Origin: an uncultured Ideonella sp.
GTDB lineage: Bacteria > Pseudomonadota > Gammaproteobacteria > Burkholderiales > Burkholderiaceae
Length of the DNA: 37,555 bases
Direction of reading: 5' to 3'
NCBI GenBank assembly: GCA_946479475.1
Contig: CAMLGG010000014.1
Span: 1-37,555, forward strand
This document shows, one piece after another, positions 1 to 6,504 of this stretch (positions within the stretch are counted from its first letter, which is position 1; each line of letters begins with the position of its first letter). The notes beneath the pieces are model-generated. The model did no database searches. It was not told the DNA's origin and worked only from the letters and a program-made list of their open reading frames with translations. A program made the translations under genes and the position numbers.

Positions 1-564
1 CTCGGTGGTGTCGTTCTGCAGCTGCGCGCCGAAGGCGTAGTCGGCGGTCAGGAAGAACCAGGTCTTGCCGCCTGCCTTCACCACCGCGTTGCCGGTGCCC
101 TTGGCCAGCGCGACGGTGTCGTAGGCCCAGTGGATGGTGTAGGGGTTGCACTGGTCGTTGGTCAGCGCCGAGGTGGCGGCGCCGACCGAGATGAAGGGCT
201 TCTTCTTCTCGGCCGCGACCTTCGCCATCGCCAGGCTGGTGCCCGAGTTGGTGCCGCCGATCAGCATGTCCAGGCCCTGGGTGTCGAACCACTCGCGCGC
301 CTTCGTGGCGGCGACGTCGGGCTTGTTCTGGTGGTCGGCGTAGACCACCTCGATCTTCTTGCCGCCGACGGCGCCGCCCATGTCGGCCACGGCCATGCGG
401 ATGGCCTCGACGCCCGCCGGGCCGTCGATGTCCGAGTACAGGCCCCCCATGTCGGTGATGATGCCGATCTTGATCACGTCGCCGGAATACTGGGCCTGCG
501 CGGTGGAGGCGCCCAGCGCGGCCAGAGCGACAGTGCAGGCGGCGGCGATCTTCGTCAGTTTCAT
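1..564 (-). CDS. Branched-chain amino acid-type ABC transporter substrate-binding protein (partial, C-terminus outside window)
   Basis: This is the first 188 codons of a periplasmic type-I binding protein of the LivJ/LivK family; the rest lies beyond the window edge. It starts with a Sec signal peptide (MKLTKIAAACTVALAALG, cleavage probably after AQA). The mature part opens IKIGIITDMGGLYSDIDGP, the usual first strand and ligand loop, followed by the GGTNSGTSLAMAKVA segment typical of the family. An AGGAG ribosome site sits 6-7 bases before the ATG. It lies 28 bp after livF on the same strand, so it is the last visible gene of the IclR-livG-livF operon and presumably captures the substrate for that transporter. 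The ligand cannot be told from sequence: aromatic acids and short amides are as likely as amino acids in this family. Confidence 0.9.
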   Translation of the reverse strand, partial: MKLTKIAAACTVALAALGASTAQAQYSGDVIKIGIITDMGGLYSDIDGPAGVEAIRMAVADMGGAVGGKKIEVVYADHQNKPDVAATKAREWFDTQGLDMLIGGTNSGTSLAMAKVAAEKKKPFISVGAATSALTNDQCNPYTIHWAYDTVALAKGTGNAVVKAGGKTWFFLTADYAFGAQLQNDTTE

Positions 565-592
565 GCGGTTCTCCTTCAGGGACTGCGGGGAT

Positions 593-1297
593 TCAGACAC
601 CGAGGTATTCATGCAGCCGCTCGATGCGCGACGGCAGCTCGGCCTGGGTGAATTGCTGGATGACCTGGCCGTGCTCCATCACCAGGAAGCGGTCGGCCAG
701 CGGGGCGGCGAAGCGGAAGTTCTGCTCCACCATCACGATCGTGTAGCCCTGCTCGCGCAGCGCGACCACCATCTCGGCCAGCTTCTGCACGATGACCGGC
801 GCGAGGCCTTCCGAGATCTCGTCGAGCAGCAGCAGCCGGGCGCCGGTGCGCAGGATGCGGGCCACGGCCAGCATCTGCTGCTCGCCGCCCGAAAGCCGCG
901 TGCCCTGGCTGGAGGCGCGCTCCTTCAGGTTGGGGAACATGGCGTAGATCTGCTCGACGGGCATGCCCCCCTTGGCGAGGACGGGTGGAAGCAGCAGGTT
1001 CTCCTCGGCCGAGAGGCTGGAGAAGATGCCCCGCTCCTCCGGGCAGTAGCCGATGCCCAGGCGTGCGACGCGGTGGGTGGGCAGGCCGATGGTCTCGGTG
1101 CCGAGGACCTTGACCGAACCCTTGCGGGTCGGCGTCAGCCCCATGATCGCCCGCAGCGTGGTGGTCCGCCCGGCGCCGTTGCGGCCGAGGAGGGTGACCA
1201 CCTCGCCCTCGTCGACGTGGAAGTCCACCCCATGCAGGATGTGCGATTCGCCGTACCAGGCGTGCAGGCCCTTGACCTCGAGGAAGCGCGAACTCAT
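593..1297 (-). CDS. livF: ABC transporter ATP-binding protein, LivF family
   Basis: A 234-residue cytoplasmic ATPase subunit of a branched-chain amino acid-type importer, normal length for LivF. It has the signature LSGGEQQM, Walker B with LLLLDEISEGLAP, and the MVEQN segment typical of LivF in place of the usual switch His. The P-loop at residues 38-45 reads GRNGAGRT, so the usual Walker A lysine is arginine (R44, codon CGG). The ATG overlaps the stop of the last mini-ORF of the upstream repeat (ATGA). The only ribosome-site-like sequence is a GGGGGG run 4 bases upstream, itself part of the repeat. It probably pairs with the LivG encoded just upstream. Permease genes (livH, livM) are not in the visible part of the operon. 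Confidence 0.9.
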   Translation of the reverse strand: MSSRFLEVKGLHAWYGESHILHGVDFHVDEGEVVTLLGRNGAGRTTTLRAIMGLTPTRKGSVKVLGTETIGLPTHRVARLGIGYCPEERGIFSSLSAEENLLLPPVLAKGGMPVEQIYAMFPNLKERASSQGTRLSGGEQQMLAVARILRTGARLLLLDEISEGLAPVIVQKLAEMVVALREQGYTIVMVEQNFRFAAPLADRFLVMEHGQVIQQFTQAELPSRIERLHEYLGV

Positions 1298-1374
1298 GTT
1301 TGCCCCCCGAGGCGCTGCTCGCCGTTCCCCCCGAGGGGGAGCGAGATCCTGGGGAGCGGCCCGGCGGCGCTCAT
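1294..1374 (-). CDS. Bridging mini-ORF 3 (26 aa), coupled to livF
   Basis: A 26-codon frame inside the livF-proximal repeat unit. It begins MSAAGPLPR. Its TGA stop overlaps the livF ATG as ATGA, and its ATG overlaps the stop of the preceding mini-ORF. The peptide resembles nothing I recognise and is probably not functional as a protein. What is notable is that the frame is kept open and ends exactly on the next start, which would let terminating ribosomes pass straight to livF. Translation is inferred, not shown. Confidence 0.45.
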   Translation of the reverse strand: MSAAGPLPRISLPLGGNGEQRLGGQT

Positions 1375-1451
1375 GTGTACCCCCTGAGGCGCTGCGCGCC
1401 GGTCCCCCCGAGGGGGAGCGAGCGCCTGGGGAGCGGCCCGGCGGCGCTCAT
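1371..1451 (-). CDS. Bridging mini-ORF 2 (26 aa) between livG and livF
   Basis: The second 26-codon frame of the tandem array. It starts MSAAGPLPRR and ends RLRGYT, and is identical in sequence to mini-ORF 1. Its ATG overlaps the stop of mini-ORF 1 (ATGA) and its stop overlaps the start of mini-ORF 3 (ATGA). The frame is 81 nt with 4-nt overlaps, which accounts exactly for the 77-bp repeat period. A GGGGG run lies 6 bases before the next ATG and could act as a ribosome site. Function is inferred only from architecture. Confidence 0.45.
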   Translation of the reverse strand: MSAAGPLPRRSLPLGGTGAQRLRGYT

Positions 1452-1528
1452 GTGTACCCCCTGAGGCGCTGCGCGCCGGTCCCCCCGAGGGGGAGCGAGC
1501 GCCTGGGGAGCGGCCCGGCGGCGCTCAT
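1448..1528 (-). CDS. Bridging mini-ORF 1 (26 aa), coupled to livG
   Basis: The first frame after livG. Its ATG shares one base with the livG stop (TGATG), and its TGA overlaps the next mini-ORF start (ATGA). It encodes a basic, Gly/Pro/Arg-rich 26-residue peptide starting MSAAGPLPRR. Together the three frames carry translation from the livG stop to the livF start without an untranslated gap. No homolog is recognised. The alternative is that the frames are open only because of the high GC content, but the exact start/stop overlaps at every joint argue against chance. Confidence 0.45.
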   Translation of the reverse strand: MSAAGPLPRRSLPLGGTGAQRLRGYT

Positions 1529-2307
1529 CAGTGCGCGCCCTTCAACTCGACGCTGGCCGAGCCCATGTAGGCCTCGATCACCGCGGGGTTCCTCGACACC
1601 TGCTCGTACGGCCCCTCGGCCAGCGTGGCGCCGCGTTGCAGCACGGTGATGGTGTCGGCGATGCTCGCGACCACGCTCATGTTGTGCTCGACCATCAGGA
1701 TGGTGCGGTCCGCCGAGACCTTCTTGATGAGCTGGCGGATGCGGTCGACGTCCTCCAGGCCCATGCCCTGCGTCGGCTCGTCCAGCAGCATGAGCTTGGG
1801 CTCCATCGCGAGGGTGGTGGCGATCTCCAGTGCACGCTTGCGCCCGTAGGGCAGTTCCACCGCGGGCGTGGCGGCGTAGGAGGTGAGGTCCACCGCGGCG
1901 AGCAGCTCCATCGCGCGGCCGTTGAGCCCTTCGAGCGTCCGCTCGCTGCGCCAGAAGTCGAACGAGTGGCCGCGCTGGCGCTGCAGCGCGACCCGCACGT
2001 TCTCCAGCACCGTCAGGTGCGGGAAGACGGCAGAGATCTGGAAGGAGCGGATCACGCCCCGGCGGGCGATGTGCGCCGGGCTCTCGTCAGTGATGTCGTG
2101 CCCGTCGAAGACGATGCGGCCCGCGCTCGGCGTGAGGAACTTGGTGAGCAGGTTGAAGCAGGTCGTCTTGCCCGCGCCGTTGGGGCCTATCAGCGCGTGG
2201 ATGTGGCCGCGGCGCACGCGCAGGTTGACCTTGCTGACCGCGACGAAGCCCTTGAACTCCTTCGTCAGGTCCTCGGTCTCCAGGATGAAATCCGCGCTGG
2301 CCGTCAT
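1528..2307 (-). CDS. livG: ABC transporter ATP-binding protein, LivG family
   Basis: A 259-residue ATPase subunit of a branched-chain amino acid-type ABC importer. The Walker A motif GPNGAGKTT is at residues 41-49, and Walker B with LMLLDEPTQGMG follows. The H-loop region is MVEHN. The ABC signature reads LPYGRKRALEIA instead of the more common LSYGxQR form. The region after Walker A, through VIRSFQISAVFPHLTVLENV, is typical of LivG. The ATG overlaps the stop of the upstream IclR gene (ATGA), so the regulator and transporter are translationally coupled. The stop overlaps the first repeat mini-ORF. It probably forms a heterodimer with the LivF encoded downstream. Confidence 0.93.
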   Translation of the reverse strand: MTASADFILETEDLTKEFKGFVAVSKVNLRVRRGHIHALIGPNGAGKTTCFNLLTKFLTPSAGRIVFDGHDITDESPAHIARRGVIRSFQISAVFPHLTVLENVRVALQRQRGHSFDFWRSERTLEGLNGRAMELLAAVDLTSYAATPAVELPYGRKRALEIATTLAMEPKLMLLDEPTQGMGLEDVDRIRQLIKKVSADRTILMVEHNMSVVASIADTITVLQRGATLAEGPYEQVSRNPAVIEAYMGSASVELKGAH

Positions 2308-3098
2308 GCCGCTCTCGCCCCCAGGCGCTGCGAAAGCGTGCTCGCGGCCTTCAGCACGACCTGGCGCTGGCGCTCCAGCTGCTCTTCGTTCAGCACCGCC
2401 TTGTTCAGGCAGACGCCGAGGCCGGCGACGGGCTGGCCCGAGGCGTCGAAGATCGGCGCGGCCAGGGCGACCACGCCCTCGCGTATGCCCTCGTCGTCGA
2501 TGCTGTAGCCGCGCTCGCGGACTTCCGCCAGCTCCTTCATCACGGCCTGTGGCGTTGCCGGCCCGTGGCCGGTGAGCAGCGGCAATCGGCCGCTGGCGGG
2601 CAGCAGGGCTCGCACCTTGGCGGGCGGCAGATAGGCCAGCATCGCCTTGCCGGTGGCGGCGAGGTGGGCGGGCAGGCGCATGCCGACCGTGAAGGCCAGG
2701 CCCAGCGGCCGCGAGCCGTTGCGCACGGCCACGTAGACGACTTCGGCGCCATTGAGCACCGACAGGATCAGCGTCTCTTCCGGCGCCGGGGCGCCGCGCC
2801 AGAGGGCGTCGAACTCGCCCGCCACGCTGGTGCTCGCGACGAAGGCCTCGGCCAGGCTCATCACGCCGGGCCCTATCTGCAGCGCGCCGTTGCCGGACCG
2901 GCGCAGGTAGCCGAACGTGAGCAGCGTGTTGCACAGGCCGTGCACGCTGCTCTTGGGTAGCTCCAGCGCGGCAGCCACGTGGGCCATGCTGACGGGCTGG
3001 CGTTCCCGCGCTATCAGGTCCATCACCGCCACGGCGCGCGCCACCGCCGGCACCAGCGCGGGAACGCGGGGTACGACGTGCGTGCCGGCGTGGGTCAC
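2304..3098 (-). CDS. IclR-family transcriptional regulator
   Basis: A 264-residue regulator with an N-terminal winged helix-turn-helix (about residues 15-75, including MAHVAAALELPKSSVHGLCN) and a C-terminal ligand-binding IclR domain (AYLPPAKVRALLP, RGYSIDDEGIREGVVALAAPIFD, and the family Cys in GLGVCLNKAV). The GTG start was chosen because it gives the usual family length and follows AAAGG at about 7 bases; a longer open frame upstream has no supporting start. The gene heads the liv operon and overlaps livG by 4 nt. It therefore probably controls its own operon in response to the transported compound or a breakdown product. The effector is unknown. Confidence 0.9.
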   Translation of the reverse strand: MTHAGTHVVPRVPALVPAVARAVAVMDLIARERQPVSMAHVAAALELPKSSVHGLCNTLLTFGYLRRSGNGALQIGPGVMSLAEAFVASTSVAGEFDALWRGAPAPEETLILSVLNGAEVVYVAVRNGSRPLGLAFTVGMRLPAHLAATGKAMLAYLPPAKVRALLPASGRLPLLTGHGPATPQAVMKELAEVRERGYSIDDEGIREGVVALAAPIFDASGQPVAGLGVCLNKAVLNEEQLERQRQVVLKAASTLSQRLGARAA

Positions 3099-3206
3099 GG
3101 GCGGGCCTTTCGGTTCATCGGGCTGAACGCGGTTCAATGCTTCGAACGGCAGTCTTGGGGCAGCGTCCCGGGCCGTCAACCGGGTCAGCGCGTACTCGCG
3201 GGAAAA

Positions 3207-3226
3207 CACCGATCGAACGATCAGTG
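3207..3226. promoter_or_regulatory. Inverted repeat in the IclR / membrane-protein divergent region
   Basis: CACCGATCG and CGATCAGTG form 9-bp arms with one mismatch around a central AA. The site lies 109 bp upstream of the IclR start and about 60 bp before the divergent membrane protein gene. IclR regulators commonly bind short palindromes near their own promoter, so this is a candidate operator. No good -10/-35 pair was found next to it. Confidence 0.3.
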
Positions 3227-3286
3227 CCGGAAACCGGAGCCTTCTCCGGGCATCCGGCCGGCGGGCCGTTCCTAGCATGGGCTTCC

Positions 3287-4159
3287 ATGCAGCGCGTGGC
3301 AGGCCCTCGTCCCGTCGCCCTGGCGGCGTCGGCCGGCCGGGTTGCGATCCCGACCGCGATCGCCTGGGTCGCGGCGGCCCTGGGCCTGGCCGTCGCCTCC
3401 GCACTGACCGAGCTCGGGACCCGTTCGGCCGAAAGCCTGGCGAGCTCGGCCGCCTGGCAGCTTGCCGGGATGGTGCTGATGATGGCCGCCCTCGGCTGCG
3501 GCCAGTGGGGCGCCTGGCGCGCCATCGGACGCTGGGAAAGCCTGCAACGCCCGTCCGGCCGTAGCCGCCTCGCCAAGGGGCTGGTGCTTTCCCTGGCCCT
3601 GGTGGCCGCCGGCGCGACGATGCTGCGGCACCGGCCCGAGCAGGCCCTGGAGATGGCCCGCATCGCCGTGGGCCGGGATCCGCTGCCCGCGGTGCAGCTG
3701 CGCCTGGAAGGCGAGGGCCGGGTGCTCCGGCTCGTCGGCCCGCTCGGCGCGGGATCGGCCGAGCGCGTGGAGGCGGCCCTGCGCGCCTCGCCCGCCGTCC
3801 GGTTGGTCCAGCTGGATTCGCCCGGCGGCCGCGTCTTCGAGGCCCAGGCCATCGCGGCCGGGATTCGCCGGCGCGGCCTGGACACCTATGCCGAGGGCCT
3901 GTGCGCCAGCGCCTGCACCATGCTGCTGCTGGCCGGCCACGACCGGGGCGCCGCCCCACAGGCGCGCATAGGCTTCCACCGGCCCCAGTTCGCGGGCCTG
4001 GACGACGAGCAGGTGACCGACAGCCACGCGCTGCTGGCCGCCTACCGCGAGGCCGGCCTGGGCGCCGCCTTCGTCGCCCGCGTGCGTGCGACCCGCAGCG
4101 ATGCCATGTGGTACCCCAGCCGCGGCGAGCTGCAGCGCTGGCAAGTGCTGACGCGCTGA
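3287..4159 (+). CDS. Membrane-anchored ClpP-like (COG3904-type) periplasmic protein
   Basis: A 290-residue protein with two or three hydrophobic segments in the first about 115 residues (including AIPTAIAWVAAALGLAVASA and LVLSLALVAAGA), then a soluble domain of ClpP/crotonase fold. Visible active-site-like features are LDSPGG (oxyanion-type loop, about residue 182), the presumed nucleophile Ser208 in LCASACTM, and His231 in RIGFHRP. These match a family of predicted periplasmic proteins related to Clp/SppA proteases; the substrate is not known. The start at MQRVAGP was chosen because the longer frame upstream is Arg/Pro/Gly-rich and unlike protein; the ribosome site is weak. It is divergent from the IclR gene and stands apart from the next gene by 138 bp. 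Confidence 0.75.
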   Translation: MQRVAGPRPVALAASAGRVAIPTAIAWVAAALGLAVASALTELGTRSAESLASSAAWQLAGMVLMMAALGCGQWGAWRAIGRWESLQRPSGRSRLAKGLVLSLALVAAGATMLRHRPEQALEMARIAVGRDPLPAVQLRLEGEGRVLRLVGPLGAGSAERVEAALRASPAVRLVQLDSPGGRVFEAQAIAAGIRRRGLDTYAEGLCASACTMLLLAGHDRGAAPQARIGFHRPQFAGLDDEQVTDSHALLAAYREAGLGAAFVARVRATRSDAMWYPSRGELQRWQVLTR

Positions 4160-4297
4160 AGAATCACTGCCGCCACGCCGCCTTCGTCGCCGGGCCCACA
4201 AGGGGAAAGGTCGCCCCGGGGGCGGCCCGTCGGCGACCAGCCGTTATGCTCGCCGGCCTGGCGCCAGGCAAGGCGCTGCCATTCGAAGGGGCTTCAC

Positions 4298-5113
4298 ATG
4301 ACGAGCAACTCGGCGGCCATCCGTGTCGGCATCGGCGGCTGGAATTTCGAACCCTGGCGCGAGACCTTCTATCCCCAAGGCCTGCCGGCCAGCCGCGAGC
4401 TGGAGTACGCCAGCCGCAAGCTCTCGGCGATCGAGGTCAACGGCACCTACTACAGCAGCCAGAAGCCGGCCACCTTCGCCAAGTGGCGCAGCGAGACGCC
4501 CGAGGGCTTCGTGTTCTCGCTCAAGGCCTCGCGCTTCGCCACCAACCGCCGGGTGCTGGCCGAGGCGGGCGAATCCATCCAGCGTTTCGTCGGCAGCGGC
4601 ATCGCCGAGCTGGGCGAGAAGCTCGGCCCCATCGTCTGGCAGTTCGCCCCGACCAAGCGCTTCGACCCGGTCGACTTCGAGGCCTTCCTGCAGCAGCTGC
4701 CGGCCGAGGTGCAGGGCCTGCCGCTGCGCCACGTGATGGACGTGCGCCACGAGAGCTTCAAGGTGCCGGAGTACCTGGCGCTGGCCCGCCGCTACCGCGC
4801 GGCGACCGTGTTCACGGATTCCGACGACTACCCCTCGTTCGCCGACCTCACCGCCGACTTCGTCTACACCCGGATGATGCGAACCGACTCCAGCCTGCCG
4901 CTGGGCGTGACAACCGAGGCGCTGGACCAGCTCGCCGCCTGCGGCCAGGCCTGGCGCGACGGCGGCGAGCCGGCGCAAGTACCGCGCGTCGAGCCGCCGG
5001 CCGGCCCCACCGCGCCGCGCGACGTCTTCATGTTCTTCATCAGCGGCGCGAAGGAGAAGGCGCCCTTGGCGGCGATGGCGCTGCGCGAACGAATCGACGG
5101 AAATGCCGGGTGA
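4298..5113 (+). CDS. DUF72 (YecE-like) family protein
   Basis: A 271-residue cytoplasmic protein of the DUF72 TIM-barrel-like family, complete at normal length. The N-terminus IRVGIGGWNFEPWRETFYP and the block AIEVNGTYY followed by TFAKWRSETPEGFVFSLKA are diagnostic. Later come VMDVRHESF and a C-terminal DVFMFFISGAKEKAP segment. The family has no agreed biochemical role. The ATG follows AAGGGG at a good distance. Between it and the preceding gene is a GGTCGCC/GGCGACC hairpin (4209-4238) without a T-run, and a TTATGCT that could serve as -10 but has no clear -35. Confidence 0.9.
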   Translation: MTSNSAAIRVGIGGWNFEPWRETFYPQGLPASRELEYASRKLSAIEVNGTYYSSQKPATFAKWRSETPEGFVFSLKASRFATNRRVLAEAGESIQRFVGSGIAELGEKLGPIVWQFAPTKRFDPVDFEAFLQQLPAEVQGLPLRHVMDVRHESFKVPEYLALARRYRAATVFTDSDDYPSFADLTADFVYTRMMRTDSSLPLGVTTEALDQLAACGQAWRDGGEPAQVPRVEPPAGPTAPRDVFMFFISGAKEKAPLAAMALRERIDGNAG

Positions 5114-5243
5114 TCCGGCCCAGGTGCATCAGGATGTAGTGCCGCGGCGGCGATCGGGCTCCGTCTGTGACATGCGTACACAGGGGGGTATGTGCCGACC
5201 CCTATCGTGCGAGCCCTTGTCGACTCAACCGGCCGTGGCCACG

Positions 5244-6326
5244 ATGACCCGTCAATCCACCTCCCGTCCTGCCCCCGTTTCGCGCTGGGCCTTGTCCCTG
5301 TTCGCCCTCGCGGCCACCGCTTCCTGGGCGGCCGGCAATCCCAACGGGCATTGCACTGTGCCGACCGAGGCACGGGCAGACAGCATCGCGAACCCGACCC
5401 ACGTGATCGGGAACGGCACGCCCGCCAGCTGCACCTCTGCGGCCTTCGTCGCCGCGGTCGCACAAGGCGGAGTGATCACGTTCAACTGCGGCCCGGACCC
5501 GCTCACCATCGTGCTGAAGCAGACGGCGAAGCTCTTCAACGACCGGCCCAACGTCGTGATCGACGGCGGCAACAAGATCACGCTGAGCGGCAATGGCGCG
5601 CGGCGCATCCTCTACATGAACACCTGCGACGAGGCGCAGCACTGGACCAGCGAGCATTGCGACACGCAGGACTATCCGAAGCTCACGGTGCAGAACATCA
5701 GCCTGATGCGGGGCAACTCCACGGGCCAGGACTACGGGCTGTCCGAGGTCTATGGCGGCGGCGCGATCTTCGTCCGAGGAGGCCGGCTCAAGGTCTACAA
5801 CGCGCGATTCGTCAAGAACACGTGCGAGTCGACCGGTCCCGACCTCGGTGGTGGCGCCATCCGCGCCTTCGGCGGCGCTCCGGGCGCCTCGGTCTACATC
5901 ACCAGGAGCAGCTTCGGTGGTGGAGCCGGCTACGGCAACAGTTGCTCCAACGGCGGCGCCGTGAGCGGCCTGGCCACGAACTTCGCGGTCTACAACAGCC
6001 TGTTCCGCAACAACACGGCCGTCGGCTGGGGCGCCAACCCGGCGCGCGCCGGCACCCCCGGCGGCGGCAGCGGTGGCGCCATCTACCAGGACGGCAACAC
6101 CATCTCGCTGAAATCCTGCGGCAACCAGGTCGACACCAACCACGCCAACGAGGGCGGCGGCGCCTTCTTCTTCGTCAGCAACAACCTGACCGGCACCATG
6201 TCCATCACCGACTCGGTGCTGCGAGGCAATCCGAACGACCGCTTCGAGACCAACGGCCTGCCGGGCATCTTCATCCTGGCCAAGGCCGGGCAGCCGGTGA
6301 TCACCAACTCGATCATCGAGCGGTGA
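5244..6326 (+). CDS. Secreted right-handed beta-helix protein
   Basis: A 360-residue protein with a Sec signal peptide (hydrophobic WALSLFALAATASWA, cut near residue 28-30), then repeated short strands with Asn/Gly/Ser turns (FNCGP, VVIDGGNKITLSGNGARRI, LTVQNISLMRGNS, GGGAIFVRGGRLKVYNARF). This is the pattern of pectate-lyase-like parallel beta-helices of the kind found in polymorphic outer-membrane and adhesin-type proteins. Several Cys (for example in HCTV, SCTS, FNCG, NTCDE, EHCDT) could form disulfides. No catalytic motif is recognised and no C-terminal sorting signal is evident. The start is the ATG giving a normal signal peptide; upstream in-frame ATGs exist near 5190. A strong terminator follows, so the gene is probably monocistronic. 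Confidence 0.7.
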   Translation: MTRQSTSRPAPVSRWALSLFALAATASWAAGNPNGHCTVPTEARADSIANPTHVIGNGTPASCTSAAFVAAVAQGGVITFNCGPDPLTIVLKQTAKLFNDRPNVVIDGGNKITLSGNGARRILYMNTCDEAQHWTSEHCDTQDYPKLTVQNISLMRGNSTGQDYGLSEVYGGGAIFVRGGRLKVYNARFVKNTCESTGPDLGGGAIRAFGGAPGASVYITRSSFGGGAGYGNSCSNGGAVSGLATNFAVYNSLFRNNTAVGWGANPARAGTPGGGSGGAIYQDGNTISLKSCGNQVDTNHANEGGGAFFFVSNNLTGTMSITDSVLRGNPNDRFETNGLPGIFILAKAGQPVITNSIIER

Positions 6327-6351
6327 CCTGACGGGGCCGAGGCCCCAGGCG

Positions 6352-6387
6352 AAGCCCGCGCGGCCGCAACGCCTGCGCGGGCTTTTT
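6352..6387 (+). terminator. Rho-independent terminator after the beta-helix gene
   Basis: A 10-bp perfect stem, AAGCCCGCGC / GCGCGGGCTT, with a 13-nt loop is followed by a run of five T including the stem end. It starts 26 bp after the stop codon and separates this gene from the chemoreceptor promoter just downstream. Confidence 0.9.
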
Positions 6388-6399
6388 CGTTCCCGGGCC

Positions 6400-6426
6400 T
6401 CAACTGCCGCCTGGACCGGCCGATAA
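6400..6426 (+). promoter_or_regulatory. Sigma-28 (FliA) promoter of the chemoreceptor gene
   Basis: TCAA at 6400-6403, a 15-nt spacer, then GCCGATAA at 6419-6426. This is the sigma-28 layout (TAAA/TCAA-N15-GCCGATAA) used for flagellar and chemotaxis genes. It lies about 80 bp before the chemoreceptor start and right after the preceding terminator, so the receptor is probably expressed with the late flagellar regulon. Confidence 0.8.
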
Positions 6427-6504
6427 CGCTCACACAACACCAACCGCCGAGGGAGTCACGAGCGGGCGCAACGACGCGCCACGCTTCACAACCTGGGACG
6501 AGTG

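Larger units (their letters stand above)
1293..1523 (-). repeat. Three tandem 77-bp GC-rich units filling the livG-livF gap
   Basis: Three direct copies with an exact 77-bp period occupy 1293-1369, 1370-1446 and 1447-1523. The two copies nearest livG are identical; the copy nearest livF differs from them at about 7 positions. Each unit contains a near-palindromic core (CCCCCCGAGGGGG on the plus strand) and a 7-bp inverted repeat, GAGCGCC / GGCGCTC. A related single copy sits between dctP and dctQ at 20749-20820. The array covers nearly all of the sequence between the two genes. This looks like a dispersed intergenic repeat that has been tandemly duplicated, the last step recently. Confidence 0.9.

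Noticed and set aside
359..1387. Long plus-strand open frames antisense to the liv genes
   Set aside because: Shadow frames of the well-supported minus-strand genes; composition is Arg/Gly/Ala/Leu low-complexity with no recognisable domain.
3099..3959. N-terminal extension of the IclR frame up to 3959
   Set aside because: Arg/Pro-rich and antisense to the ClpP-like gene; no start with a ribosome site. The GTG at 3098 gives normal family length.
4209..4238. GGTCGCC/GGCGACC hairpin between the ClpP-like and DUF72 genes as terminator
   Set aside because: GC-rich stem with a 16-nt loop but no following T-run; noted in the DUF72 entry only.
5166..5182. TGTGACATGCGTACACA, a CRP-like dyad before the beta-helix gene
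   Set aside because: Spacing does not fit TGTGA-N6-TCACA and there is no promoter in register; left unassigned.
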